Part shown: positions 16,325-24,636 of the stretch, piece after piece | How the letters are laid out: each line of letters opens with the position of its first letter | How positions within the stretch are numbered: the stretch's first letter is position 1 | Source of the DNA: SIG603 sp963589785 | Lineage (GTDB): Bacteria > Bacillota > Clostridia > Oscillospirales > Acutalibacteraceae | Assembly: GCA_963589785.1 (NCBI GenBank) | Contig: CAVAMJ010000018.1 | Location: 1-39,561, forward strand | DNA: 39,561 nucleotides | Reading direction: 5' to 3' | The notes under the pieces: model-generated | What the model saw: the letters and a program-made list of their open reading frames with translations, nothing else | Told to the model about the DNA's origin: nothing | Database searches by the model: none | Translations under genes and position numbers: made by a program

Positions 16325-17275
16325 TTATTTAGTAAGCTCAATGCGGCCGTAAAGCGGTGCGTCAACGACCTTCTTGCGCTCAGTTGTTGTATCGAGCGGT
16401 GCCGGTGAATAAGGTACCGGAGCTGTCTCGCTGATTGCGGGATTGATACGGTTGTCATACTTTCTCGGTGCGTTTCTTCTGTCGCCGCCGTTTCTTCTCT
16501 GACCGCCGCGTCTGTTGTCTCCGCCGTTTCTTGGGCCGTTTCTTCTGTCGCCGTTTCTTCCTCCACGGTTGTTGTTATAACGACCGTTTCTGTTGTTATA
16601 GCGTGGTCTCTCACCATCTACAGGACCGACAACAACATGTCTTGCGAGGTCCTCACCCTCAGACCAGGACTTAGCGCCCTCAATCTCCTGAACAGCTGTA
16701 TGAATGATTCTTCTCTCATATGGGTTCATCGGCTCAAGCGGAGCGTTTCTGCCTGTCTTGACGGCACGGATAGCCATCTTCTTGCCGAGGTTCTCGAGAG
16801 TCTCTTTTCTCTTCTCTCTGAAAGAACCGACATCGAGTGTGATTCTGTAATAGCCTGACTTTTCCTCGTCATCAGCCTTGTCCTGATCGAGAATTTTTCT
16901 CTGGTTTGAAGCAACAAGCTGTGCCAAGAACTGGAGAGAATCGAGAGTCTCTCCTCTGTGTCCGATAATAAATCCGATTCCCTCACCCTCGAGAGTGAGT
17001 GCTGCGCCTGCTTCATCCTCTGTCGCAGTGACTGTAACATCATTAAGCTCCATGCCCTTCATGATGTCCTGAAGGTAGTTCTTTGCGCACTCAGCCGGTG
17101 ACGGTGCGTAAACAGCCTTTACCTTTGCCGGACGGCTCTCTCCAAAAAGTCCGAATTTCTTCTTGATCGGCTCCTCGATAACCTCAACCTTTGCGTCTGA
17201 TACGCCAATTTCTGCAAGAGCCTTTGCGGTAGCCTCTTCAATGGTTTCGCCTGTAGCGATAGCTTCCTTGATCAC
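16325..17275 (-). CDS. jag: Jag/KhpB RNA-binding protein (SpoIIIJ-associated) with Arg/Asn/Gly-rich tail
   Basis: This 316-aa protein has the Jag N-terminal domain (about 1-52, with KKKFGLFGESRPAKVKAVY), a KH domain (about 75-150, core IIGHRGETLDSLQFL) and an R3H domain (about 155-220, with MNPYERRIIH). A low-complexity tail of about 70 residues, rich in Arg, Asn and Gly, follows (about 222-290), resembling disordered RNA-binding RGG tails. Jag/KhpB binds RNA and affects cell elongation in related species. The start is GTG with GGAGG 7 nt upstream. It is the last gene of the rpmH operon, separated from yidC by a strong hairpin. Confidence 0.93.
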   Translation of the reverse strand: MIKEAIATGETIEEATAKALAEIGVSDAKVEVIEEPIKKKFGLFGESRPAKVKAVYAPSPAECAKNYLQDIMKGMELNDVTVTATEDEAGAALTLEGEGIGFIIGHRGETLDSLQFLAQLVASNQRKILDQDKADDEEKSGYYRITLDVGSFREKRKETLENLGKKMAIRAVKTGRNAPLEPMNPYERRIIHTAVQEIEGAKSWSEGEDLARHVVVGPVDGERPRYNNRNGRYNNNRGGRNGDRRNGPRNGGDNRRGGQRRNGGDRRNAPRKYDNRINPAISETAPVPYSPAPLDTTTERKKVVDAPLYGRIELTK

Positions 17276-17399
17276 TTTTCTTCCTCCATGTAATGTCTCG
17301 TAATGTAAAACTTGTAAAAATATATTTAGCCGCGGCTTAGGAGAAAAAGTGGTTGCCGCAGCTTGATTGCAATATCTTTAAATATTGTATGATATTTTG

Positions 17400-17436
17400 A
17401 ATAGGATATATTTCTTTAAAAGAAATATATCCTATT
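17400..17436. other. Perfect 17-bp hairpin between yidC and jag
   Basis: AATAGGATATATTTCTT (17400-17416) is perfectly complementary to 17420-17436, with a 3-nt loop. No T-run follows on the minus strand. It could pause transcription, stabilise the yidC mRNA end or act as a processing site. A smaller CAATAT/ATATTG hairpin lies just downstream at about 17369-17386. Confidence 0.75.
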
Positions 17437-17457
17437 AATTGTTTCTTATATTAATTT

Positions 17458-18531
17458 TTATTTGCCGCTGCCGATATAATCATTAGAGTTGTTCTTCTGA
17501 TTATTAGATGACTTCGACTTTTTCTTGGATGTGTTCTTGTTCTTCTGGTTGTTAGCCTGAACCTGATTGTTCTGTGCCTCAAGCTTAGCGGCAACCTGTG
17601 CCTGCTGATCTGCACTGAGCGGCTTCAAAGCCATATCACTGTTAGACATTGATACAAAGTGCTGTGCCTCACTCATTGCCTGAACATGGTTTACACTGAA
17701 AAAGTTCTGGACGATAACTGTCTGAACAAATCCGAGAAGTGAAGAGATAATCCAGTAGAAACCAACAGCTGCCGGCATGATGTATGCCCAGTAAGCGGAA
17801 AGAAGCGGCATGAGATAAAGAGTAGCGTTCATGCAGCCCTGACCCTTCTGACCGGATGCTCTCTGCATATAGAATGTAGAAAGCCAGTAAGAAACTACGC
17901 AGAAAAGCGGGATAAGCCAGAGCAAATCGCCGAATGCGGAGCCCTTCGGTGTTCCGAGAAGGTCAATTCCGAATACCTTGAAGCCCTTCTCAAAGGACTC
18001 AATCTTAGCGATGTCGCCATCTGAGAAAAAGCCGCCGATGCTGTCCTTGAGAACAGACCAGTTCTTAACGATTATAAGCTGAATGTAGTTTCCGGAGCTT
18101 GTAGCAGAGGAAACACCTGGAATCATAGAAACATAGTTTGTAGCCTTGGTGATTGTCTCCGATGCAATGTGAAGAGTATTGCTAAGCGGATAAATAACCG
18201 AGTAGTAAATTCCGAGCATTATCGGGAAAGGAAGAAGTGTGATAAGGCATCCGGAATACGGGCTCATATTTTCCTTGTCGTAAAGCTTCTGAAGCTCTTC
18301 GTTATACTTTACTCTGTCGTTTCCGCACTTTTTCTGAAGTTCCTTCTGCTTCTCAGCCATTTTGGCTTGCTTAGCCATATTTTTCTGCTGGCTGATAGAA
18401 GTCGGGAAAAGCACGATCTTGATGACGAGCGTGAAGAGAATGATAGCTACGCCGTAGTTCTTAAAAATGCAGTAGAGGAACCATAAGAGATAACCCATTA
18501 TGTTTCCGAAAAAGTTAAATAGTGCAACCAT
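17458..18531 (-). CDS. yidC: Membrane protein insertase YidC/Oxa1 (SpoIIIJ)
   Basis: This 357-aa protein inserts and folds inner-membrane proteins with or without Sec. The Oxa1 core has the first helix NYGVAIILFTLVIKIVLFP, the charged cytoplasmic loop with QKELQKKCG, and later helices including AAVGFYWIISSLLGFVQT. The conserved groove residue, Arg in SpoIIIJ and E. coli YidC, is Lys38 here. There is no lipobox or cleavable signal. The C-terminal tail (about 325-357) is rich in Lys, Asn and Ser, fitting ribosome contact. The ATG follows AAAGGA at 11 nt. It lies 50 bp after yidD. Confidence 0.95.
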   Translation of the reverse strand: MVALFNFFGNIMGYLLWFLYCIFKNYGVAIILFTLVIKIVLFPTSISQQKNMAKQAKMAEKQKELQKKCGNDRVKYNEELQKLYDKENMSPYSGCLITLLPFPIMLGIYYSVIYPLSNTLHIASETITKATNYVSMIPGVSSATSSGNYIQLIIVKNWSVLKDSIGGFFSDGDIAKIESFEKGFKVFGIDLLGTPKGSAFGDLLWLIPLFCVVSYWLSTFYMQRASGQKGQGCMNATLYLMPLLSAYWAYIMPAAVGFYWIISSLLGFVQTVIVQNFFSVNHVQAMSEAQHFVSMSNSDMALKPLSADQQAQVAAKLEAQNNQVQANNQKNKNTSKKKSKSSNNQKNNSNDYIGSGK

Positions 18532-18581
18532 TGAAGATATATTCCTTTCAGGTTTAATGCTTTTTCAATTTAGCGGAAGTT

Positions 18582-18896
18582 TTAGTCTTTATTTTCTTCG
18601 TTTTCGTCAGAAGATTCTTCGCCGTAAACTCCCATATAAGAATGATATTTGATTCCTTTTTTAAGCTGCTTACCCATGAAGCGTTCGGGCACGGGATCGT
18701 ACCCGGTCTTTCCGAGTGGATTACACCTCAGAATTCTCCATGCGGTCAGCAAAAATCCCCTAAAAGCGCCGTAGCCCTCAACAGCATCAAGCCCGTACTG
18801 CGAGCAGGTGGGATAATACCTGCAGGTAGCCCTGCCGCCGAGTGCGGCATGTGTTTTTCGATAAAATCGAATCAGGGCGAGAAGAAGATCTTTCAT
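18582..18896 (-). CDS. yidD: Membrane protein insertion efficiency factor YidD
   Basis: This is a 104-aa small basic protein of the YidD (DUF37) family. The cysteine-containing signature CRYYPTCSQYGLDAV is followed by RILRCNPLGKTGYDPVP. It is thought to assist YidC at the membrane. An acidic tail (DENEENKD) extends the C-terminus. Its ATG overlaps the rnpA stop by 4 bp, typical of this gene pair. Confidence 0.95.
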   Translation of the reverse strand: MKDLLLALIRFYRKTHAALGGRATCRYYPTCSQYGLDAVEGYGAFRGFLLTAWRILRCNPLGKTGYDPVPERFMGKQLKKGIKYHSYMGVYGEESSDENEENKD

Positions 18897-19294
18897 TTAG
18901 CACCGTCTTCCTTTTTAACGGCGGCAGCCATTTTCGGCGGTGTGTAGCCCTCAGGAAGCTTAATCAAAAGATTTCTGTCGTTTAACTGATATATAAGCTG
19001 ATTTCTTATATCATCAGTCTTGAGAAAAGGAGTCTTGCCCCTTGCGACCAAAACAAAATCATATCCTCTTCGGATATAAGGAGAAACCTCTCTGAAAGCC
19101 TGTCTGATTATTCTTCTTGATCTGTTTCTTTTTACAGCATTTCCTATTTTCTTTCCCGTGGTAATGCCAAGGCGGTTATAGGAAAGCCTGTTTTTGCTGT
19201 AATAGATTACCACCTGGGGAGTCACTATCGACTTCGAGCGGTAATACATTCTGCGAAAAACCCTGTTTTCACATATAGGTACAATTTTTTCCAT
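18893..19294 (-). CDS. rnpA: Ribonuclease P protein component RnpA
   Basis: This is the basic protein subunit of RNase P, which matures tRNA 5' ends. From the chosen start MEKIVPICENRVFRRMYYRSKS it aligns with the normal N-terminus, and KRNRSRRIIRQAFRE is the RNR signature. An in-frame GTG at 19309 would add five residues but overlaps the AGGTG site. I prefer the ATG at 19294 despite a somewhat long spacing. It overlaps yidD by 4 bp. Upstream lies the hairpin at 19332. Confidence 0.93.
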   Translation of the reverse strand: MEKIVPICENRVFRRMYYRSKSIVTPQVVIYYSKNRLSYNRLGITTGKKIGNAVKRNRSRRIIRQAFREVSPYIRRGYDFVLVARGKTPFLKTDDIRNQLIYQLNDRNLLIKLPEGYTPPKMAAAVKKEDGAK

Positions 19295-19331
19295 AGTCTT
19301 TGGATTCACCTAATTTACCCACATAACAAAG

Positions 19332-19358
19332 AAAGGTCACCACGCGGGGGTGACCTTT
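19332..19358 (-). terminator. Hairpin between rpmH and rnpA (possible attenuator)
   Basis: AAAGGTCACC (19332-19341) and GGTGACCTTT (19349-19358) form a perfect 10-bp stem with a 7-nt GC-rich loop, 10 bp after rpmH. The following sequence on the minus strand (CTTTGTTATG) is a poor T-tract. It could reduce read-through so that L34 is made in excess over RnpA. Confidence 0.6.
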
Positions 19359-19368
19359 AAGGCAATTA

Positions 19369-19503
19369 TCAATAAGATAAGCGTGCTCTTCCCTTTGCTC
19401 TGCGGCGTGCAAGAACCTTGCGGCCGTTCCTTGTGGACATTCTCTTTCTGAATCCGTGCTCCTTCTGTCTGTGGAGCTTCTTTGGCTGATATGTTCTCAG
19501 CAT
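19369..19503 (-). CDS. rpmH: 50S ribosomal protein L34
   Basis: This 44-aa protein starts MLRTYQPKKLHRQKEHGFRK and ends RAKGRARLSY, an unmistakable L34. GGAGGG lies 8 nt before the ATG. It is the first gene of the leftward operon and is driven by a consensus promoter at 19575-19604. A longer overlapping frame (19337-19555) in another phase is a shadow. Confidence 0.98.
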   Translation of the reverse strand: MLRTYQPKKLHRQKEHGFRKRMSTRNGRKVLARRRAKGRARLSY

Positions 19504-19574
19504 ATCGAAAACCCTCCTTTCGGAAACTAAGTCGTGATTCAAGGCAAAATTTCACCTAAGCCTTGCAAGAATTG

Positions 19575-19604
19575 ATTATAACTTAAAATACGGGTGCGTG
19601 TCAA
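19575..19604 (-). promoter_or_regulatory. rpmH operon promoter
   Basis: On the minus strand TTGACA (19599-19604) and TATAAT (19575-19580) are perfect consensus, 18 nt apart. The leader to the rpmH ATG is about 65 nt. Confidence 0.88.
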
Positions 19605-19784
19605 TATGATTTTCAAGCTTTTATAGGATAAAACTCAAGTTTTTACTCATTTTTCTCTCGCTATTTAAAAGAAAAAGACGAGCCGCTCTAAAAATCACTG
19701 CCGTTTTCTGTTTCATTCTGTGTTTGTTACTAAATTTTATAAATTTCAGTGCATAATTTCTACTTTTTGAAAATGTATAAAAAT
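19605..19784. other. Divergent intergenic region between rpmH and dnaA (part of the oriC region)
   Basis: This is an AT-rich stretch between the leftward rpmH promoter and the rightward dnaA promoter. I see no exact TTATCCACA box here. By position it is the upstream arm of a bipartite origin as in other Firmicutes, but no element within it is decisive. Confidence 0.5.
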
Positions 19785-19813
19785 TTGAAAAAAGCTTCTC
19801 TTTATGCTATACT
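19785..19813 (+). promoter_or_regulatory. dnaA promoter
   Basis: TTGAAA (19785-19790) and TATACT (19808-19813) are separated by 17 nt. The predicted leader is about 215 nt and contains the inverted repeat at 19865-19957. Confidence 0.75.
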
Positions 19814-19864
19814 GTCTAAGATAGAATTATAAAGAAAAGTGCCCTCAAAATTCAAATTAACAAT

Positions 19865-19957
19865 TTCTGTGCTTTTCTATATATTGTGATTTTCCTGTGG
19901 GTTCAAGTCTAAAATCAATCGCTTACGCAAAACCACAAGATATAGGAAAACACAGAA
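19865..19957. repeat. Long imperfect inverted repeat in the dnaA leader
   Basis: The arms 19865-19893 and 19929-19957 are complementary at 25 of 29 positions (one of the four mismatches is a G-T wobble), with a 35-nt loop. Each arm carries a TTGTG-type element. It would fold in the dnaA 5' untranslated region or offer paired protein sites. Confidence 0.75.
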
Positions 19958-20034
19958 CTGAATTTCAAATGGGTTTCTTTACTGTCTGTCAATTACAAAA
20001 TATTTCATAAAAACAAAATCAAGGAGTAATGCAA

Positions 20035-21378
20035 ATGGATTCATTCGAAGATACCTGGAAAATAGTGTGCGATTTTTGCCGTTCCAGAATGACCGAGGTT
20101 GCCTACAACACTTGGTTCGATAAACTAAGTCCGTACGAACTCGACTTCACAGAAGGTGTTGCGATAATCGAGGCACCAAACGCCTTTCACGCAAACATCG
20201 TCGCAAAGGTTGGAGCAGACCTTTTAAAAGAAGCCTTTGATAATATTTTCTACGGCAGCATCCAATATAAGATAATGACAAGCGAGGAAATCCACGAACT
20301 CGAGGTAAAACGAGGCAAAGTCGGATCCCAGGAGGAAGACGAACAACAAAGCGCCGCCCCTGAGATCGAAGAAATGACCTTCTCTAACTTCATCGTCGGA
20401 CAGACAAACCAGCTCGCTCATGCCGCTTGTCTGTCAGTTGCAACAAAGCCCGCCACCCTATACAACCCGCTTTTCATATGGGGAAACTCAGGTCTTGGTA
20501 AAACTCACCTTCTCAACGCAACAATGTATGAGCTCAACAAGAACTTCGATAACCTCAATATCGTTTATATCAGCGGTGAGCAGTTCACAAACGAGCTCGT
20601 CACAGCAATTCAGAAGGGTACAACTAACGCTTTCAGAGAGAAATACCGCAAGGTTGACGTCTTTTTGGTCGACGATATTCAGTTTATCGGCGGAAGAGAG
20701 TCCACACAGGAAGAGTTCTTCCACACATTCAATGAGCTTTATAACGCAAGAAAGCAGATAATTCTCGCCTCCGACCGTCCTCCGAAGGACATCGCTTACC
20801 TCGACGACCGTCTGAGAACAAGATTTATCGCAGGACTTATCGCAGATATTCAGCCACCGGATTTCGAGACAAGAGTCGCTATTATAAACAGAAAAGCGCA
20901 AACTCTCGGTCTCACCATCCCGCCAAACGTCTGCGAATTCATCGCAAGTAAGCTGAAAAGCAACATAAGGCAGCTCGAAGGAGCCGTCAAGAACCTCAAC
21001 GCTTACCACTCCATGGACGGAAAGACCCCGTCAATCTCCACAGCAAACCTCGCAATCAATCAGATGCTCAACGATTCCGAAGAAAACGAGAAGAGCGTGG
21101 ACCAGATAATCGCAGAGGTCGCAAGAACCTATAACGTTTCGGTCGAAGATATCAAATCCTCCAAGCGTCAGGCAAGAATCAGCCTGGCAAGACAGGTATC
21201 GATGTATGTCATTCGCGAGATAAAACAGCTTTCCATGGAATCCATCGGCGAAGCGTTCGGCGGAAGAGATCATTCGACAGTCGTGTACGCTATACAGGTA
21301 GTAGAAGAAAAAATGAGAAAAGACCCAAGCACAAAGAAGACCGTTTCCGACATCATCAAGGATGTCAAATCGAAATAA
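20035..21378 (+). CDS. dnaA: Chromosomal replication initiator DnaA
   Basis: This 447-aa AAA+ initiator binds DnaA boxes and opens oriC. Domain I is at the N-terminus (DSFEDTWKIVCDFCRSRMTE) and is followed by a short acidic linker. Walker A GNSGLGKT is at about residues 150-157, and Walker B is in VFLVDDIQFIGG. The domain IV signature is GGRDHSTVVYAI near the C-terminus. I chose the second ATG (20035): AAGGAG is 8 nt from it but only 2 nt from the first ATG at 20029. It is transcribed away from the rpmH operon. Confidence 0.98.
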   Translation: MDSFEDTWKIVCDFCRSRMTEVAYNTWFDKLSPYELDFTEGVAIIEAPNAFHANIVAKVGADLLKEAFDNIFYGSIQYKIMTSEEIHELEVKRGKVGSQEEDEQQSAAPEIEEMTFSNFIVGQTNQLAHAACLSVATKPATLYNPLFIWGNSGLGKTHLLNATMYELNKNFDNLNIVYISGEQFTNELVTAIQKGTTNAFREKYRKVDVFLVDDIQFIGGRESTQEEFFHTFNELYNARKQIILASDRPPKDIAYLDDRLRTRFIAGLIADIQPPDFETRVAIINRKAQTLGLTIPPNVCEFIASKLKSNIRQLEGAVKNLNAYHSMDGKTPSISTANLAINQMLNDSEENEKSVDQIIAEVARTYNVSVEDIKSSKRQARISLARQVSMYVIREIKQLSMESIGEAFGGRDHSTVVYAIQVVEEKMRKDPSTKKTVSDIIKDVKSK

Positions 21379-21461
21379 ATCCGGTTTAATTTTTTATTAC
21401 CCTGAATTCAATTTAAGCACAATTTAGTGATTCGAATTTTATCAGAAACCTAGCCGAAGCC

Positions 21462-21500
21462 TACCCCTATTCCGTAAATCAAGGAATTTGGGGTAATTTT
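21462..21500 (+). terminator. Hairpin downstream of dnaA
   Basis: TACCCC and ATTCC (21462-21473) pair with GGAAT and GGGGTA (21483-21495), with small bulges. ATTTTC follows. It is probably a weak terminator, and it lies inside the downstream origin region. Confidence 0.6.
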
Positions 21501-21544
21501 CACCGACGAAAGTTTTCCACTTTTATTCGACATTCAACAAAATG

Positions 21545-21553
21545 TTATCCACA
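21545..21553 (+). promoter_or_regulatory. DnaA box
   Basis: TTATCCACA is an exact consensus DnaA box in the dnaA-dnaN spacer. A degenerate neighbour TTTTCCACT lies at 21513-21521. Confidence 0.9.
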
Positions 21554-21671
21554 GCCTTGTTTAAAGATTTTTGAGCTTGTTTTTATTTAACATTTTTTCT
21601 ACAAGTGAAAGTTGAATACTTTTCCGCCTTTTAACGCTTGATTCTCGCGTTTAGGAAACTTTTCAACTTTT

Positions 21672-21740
21672 CGCGCTCTTCTACTACTAATTCTAAATTA
21701 ATACATTTAAGATAATATACATTCTAAATTCATCTCCATT
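21672..21740. other. Candidate DNA unwinding element with DnaA-trio-like repeat
   Basis: A GC cluster CGCGC (21672-21676) is followed by CTACTACTA (21681-21689), which reads TAG-TAG-TAG on the other strand, and then by a long AT-rich stretch. This order (GC cluster, trios, AT-rich) resembles the basal unwinding module of Firmicute origins. However, the exact DnaA box lies about 130 bp away rather than adjacent. Confidence 0.5.
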
Positions 21741-21827
21741 TTTATGATTGAAAGGCACTCGATTCTACTTTGCAGGAATCATGATATCGCTTGCAAAAGT
21801 GTTCTCGGGTGAAGGACAGGTAAAAAT

Positions 21828-22934
21828 ATGATATTTTCTGTGAATACCAAAGAGCTTTCCGAAGCAGTTTCAAATCTCGGAAGAGCTGTAGCGGGTAAAA
21901 CAACTTTGCCTACTTTGGAGGGCATTCTTATTGTAACAGAGCAGAATGCTATAACTATGACAGCATACAATACAGAGCTAGGAATGAAGACTACTCTTTC
22001 TGCTAGCGTTGAGGAAGGCGGAGCGATAGTTCTTTCAGCAAAACTTTTCACCGAAATTGTAAGAAAAGCACCTAGCGACACTGTAAAGATCACGGTTGAT
22101 AATAAAAAAATCGCCACCATTGAATCAGGAGAATCAAGCTTCACTTTAATCGGAATGGATCCTGAAGAGTTTCCTGAGCTTCCGGGAGTTGAAAATCAGT
22201 CATCGTTCAAAATTGACGGTGAAACTCTCAAGAGCATGATAAGACAAACTATCTTTGCAGTAGCAGAATCCGATGCGAAGCCCGTTCATCAGGGAACTTT
22301 ATTTTCACTTAAGGATAATGTTCTTGAGCTTGTCTCTGTTGACGGCTTCAGACTTGCTTTGAGACGCGAGAAGCTTAATGTCGAAACAAATGCATCCTTT
22401 GTTGTACCGGGAAAAACTCTCGGCGAGGTTATTAAGCTTATAAAGGACGGAAAAGACAGTGAGGTCGACATTTTCCCTGACAAGAGAAACATTATGTTCA
22501 AAATCGGAAATTATATTATTGTTTCCACTATACTTGAGGGAGATTTTCTCGATTATAAATCGGCTGTTCCGAAGAACTTTACTACAAAGGTACAACTTAA
22601 GACCAGAGATTTTATCGAATCGACAGAGCGTGTTTCATTGATTATTTCCGACAGACTAAAAAGCCCTGTAAGATGCATTTTCAGCGAATCCGGAGTGAAG
22701 CTTTCATGTACCACAAGCGTCGGTAAGGCTCACGATAAATTTAAGGCGACACTTGAAGGAAATGAACTTGAAATGGGATTTAACAATAAGTATCTTCTTG
22801 ATGCTCTCAAAAACTGCGAGTGCGACGAAATAGATGTTTCTCTCGGTTCGGCACTGAGCCCTATGGTAATAACACCCAGAAATTCTGACAGCTTCCTCTT
22901 CCTCGTTCTCCCTGTAAGACTTAAAAACGAATAA
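21828..22934 (+). CDS. dnaN: DNA polymerase III beta sliding clamp
   Basis: This 368-aa clamp protein tethers polymerase to DNA. It starts MIFSVNTKELSEAVSNLGRAV and ends with the usual MVITP...FLFLVLPVRL pattern of the third domain. GGACAGG precedes the ATG. It is followed after 24 bp by the S4 gene, then recF and remB, the classic arrangement. Confidence 0.97.
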   Translation: MIFSVNTKELSEAVSNLGRAVAGKTTLPTLEGILIVTEQNAITMTAYNTELGMKTTLSASVEEGGAIVLSAKLFTEIVRKAPSDTVKITVDNKKIATIESGESSFTLIGMDPEEFPELPGVENQSSFKIDGETLKSMIRQTIFAVAESDAKPVHQGTLFSLKDNVLELVSVDGFRLALRREKLNVETNASFVVPGKTLGEVIKLIKDGKDSEVDIFPDKRNIMFKIGNYIIVSTILEGDFLDYKSAVPKNFTTKVQLKTRDFIESTERVSLIISDRLKSPVRCIFSESGVKLSCTTSVGKAHDKFKATLEGNELEMGFNNKYLLDALKNCECDEIDVSLGSALSPMVITPRNSDSFLFLVLPVRLKNE

Positions 22935-22958
22935 TCAAAGCTAAAAATAAAGAAAATT

Positions 22959-23189
22959 ATGATAAGAGAAGATATAGTAGAAATTAACACCGAGTTTATT
23001 AGACTCGACAACATGATGAAGCTTGCCGGCATGGTAGATACAGGCGGCATGGCAAAAAGCGTAATTCAGGCAGGTATGGTAAAGGTTAACGGTGAGACCT
23101 GCACCATGCGCGGAAAGAAAATGCGCAATAACGATTATTTTGAATTTGACGATAATAAGGTTACTCTGAAATCAAGCTTCGGTGCTTAA
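22959..23189 (+). CDS. yaaA: S4-domain RNA-binding protein YaaA/RlbA-like
   Basis: This is a 76-aa single S4-like domain protein. IRLDNMMKLAGMVDTGGMAKSVI and VNGETCTMRGKKMR match the small proteins encoded between dnaN and recF in Firmicutes. It is proposed to bind RNA or the ribosome. The ribosome binding site is weak. It sits 13 bp ahead of recF, so it is probably co-transcribed. Confidence 0.92.
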   Translation: MIREDIVEINTEFIRLDNMMKLAGMVDTGGMAKSVIQAGMVKVNGETCTMRGKKMRNNDYFEFDDNKVTLKSSFGA

Positions 23190-23202
23190 AATCAATTAAA
23201 AC

Positions 23203-24324
23203 ATGAGACTTGAAAAGATAAGCTTTAAGGGCTTTCGAAATCTTGAGGACAGCAGTATAATCCCCGCTCCCGACATAAATGTTATTTGGGGAAATAATGC
23301 TCAGGGAAAAACCAACCTTTTGGAGGCGGTTTGGCTCTTTACGGGCGGTCATTCCTTCCGTGGAAATAAAGATGCCGAACTGCTGACTATAGGCAGCAAG
23401 GAGAAAAAAGCGCAGCTTGATGCGGAATTTTTCAGCGAAAACAGAACTCAAAAGGCTACTCTTTTTCTAAATTCTCCCAAGTCGGGAGTTGTCACAAGGA
23501 CAAGCGTTATAAACGGAATCGAAAAGAAAACGGGTTCGGCTCTTGTGGGCAAAATCTGCGCTGTTATATTCTCGCCCGAGCATCTTCTGCTTGTCAAAGA
23601 GGGGCCGGGAAAAAGGCGTAGCTTTATTGACGGCGCCATTTGCCAGACTAAGCCATCTTACACAAAGATTTTGTCGCAGTATAACCGCTCTGTTCAGCAG
23701 AGAAACAGCCTTTTGAAGTCACTTTTCGGCAAACCGGAGCTTATGGATACTCTTGATGTTTGGGATGAAAGAGTTGTTTATTTCGGCGCCAGGGTTATAT
23801 CGGAGAGACTTTCTTATATTGAGAGACTGATTCCGAAAACAGAAGAAATTTACAGAGGAATTTCAAGAGACAGAGAGAAAATCGGCATAAAGTATCTTGT
23901 TTCTGGCTTTGAAATATCCGATGAAGCTGATGTGCAGAGCATATGCGAAAGCCTAAGAAAGGCTTTGTATTCGGCAAGACAGAGCGATTTGAGGTTTGGC
24001 CACACCTCTGTTGGGCCGCATCGTGACGATATAGATTTCACACTCGATAACCTAAGTGCGAGAACCTACGGTTCTCAGGGACAGCAGAGAAGCGTGGTGC
24101 TTTCTCTGAAGCTTGCTGAGGCTGAAATACTCGAAAAGGCAGTTGGCGAAGCGCCGATTGTCTTGCTTGATGATGTCATGAGCGAGCTTGACGCCTCACG
24201 CCAAGACTATCTTTTGAACCACCTTGAGAGAAGACAGGTCTTTATCACATGCTGCAGTCCCGAGACGGTGAACCTTATGGAAAAGGGAAAGCGTTTCTAT
24301 GTCGAAAACGGAAGGATAGAGTAA
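23203..24324 (+). CDS. recF: DNA replication and repair protein RecF
   Basis: This 373-aa ABC-type ATPase loads RecA at gaps. Walker A is GNNAQGKTNLLEA (from about residue 30), the signature region is SQGQQRSVVLSLKLAE, and Walker B is IVLLDDVMSELD. The length is normal. There is no clear ribosome binding site before the ATG, suggesting translation coupled to the upstream S4 gene. Its stop codon abuts the remB start with no gap. Confidence 0.97.
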   Translation: MRLEKISFKGFRNLEDSSIIPAPDINVIWGNNAQGKTNLLEAVWLFTGGHSFRGNKDAELLTIGSKEKKAQLDAEFFSENRTQKATLFLNSPKSGVVTRTSVINGIEKKTGSALVGKICAVIFSPEHLLLVKEGPGKRRSFIDGAICQTKPSYTKILSQYNRSVQQRNSLLKSLFGKPELMDTLDVWDERVVYFGARVISERLSYIERLIPKTEEIYRGISRDREKIGIKYLVSGFEISDEADVQSICESLRKALYSARQSDLRFGHTSVGPHRDDIDFTLDNLSARTYGSQGQQRSVVLSLKLAEAEILEKAVGEAPIVLLDDVMSELDASRQDYLLNHLERRQVFITCCSPETVNLMEKGKRFYVENGRIE

Positions 24325-24603
24325 ATGTATTTGCATTTGGGCGGCGACACCGTTATAAATACTGATAATATCGTCGGAATATTCGACCTCGAGAACACAA
24401 GTATTTCTAAGCACACAAAGAAGTTTTTGGCACGTGCCGAAAAGGAAGGCTTGGTAATCAATGTTTCTTACGAGCTGCCAAAATCTTTTATCGTGGCTCA
24501 TGAGAACGAAATCGAAAGAGTTTATATCTCTCAGCTTGCTCCGTCAACGCTTTTCAGAAGAATGAGACATCCTTATAACGAAAGTACGGATGTTTTGCGT
24601 TGA
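24325..24603 (+). CDS. remB: RemB-like (DUF370) regulator
   Basis: This 92-aa protein begins MYLHLGGDTVINTDNIVGIFD and contains PKSFIVAHEN and YISQLAPSTLFRR. These match RemB/YaaB, encoded after recF in Bacillus, where it takes part in extracellular matrix gene regulation. The exact role in this organism is unknown. The ATG directly follows the recF stop. Confidence 0.92.
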   Translation: MYLHLGGDTVINTDNIVGIFDLENTSISKHTKKFLARAEKEGLVINVSYELPKSFIVAHENEIERVYISQLAPSTLFRRMRHPYNESTDVLR

Positions 24604-24607
24604 AATT

Positions 24608-24636
24608 TTGACATAACGGCAATAAAGATATATAAT
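24608..24636 (+). promoter_or_regulatory. Promoter of the zinc-ribbon membrane protein gene
   Basis: TTGACA (24608-24613) and TATAAT (24631-24636) are perfect consensus with a 17-nt spacer, starting 4 bp after the remB stop. It drives a leader of about 210 nt. Confidence 0.85.

Noticed and set aside
19337..19555. 72-aa minus-strand frame over the rpmH region
   Set aside because: It is a shadow in another phase; the real gene is the 44-aa L34 at 19369-19503 with a strong ribosome binding site.
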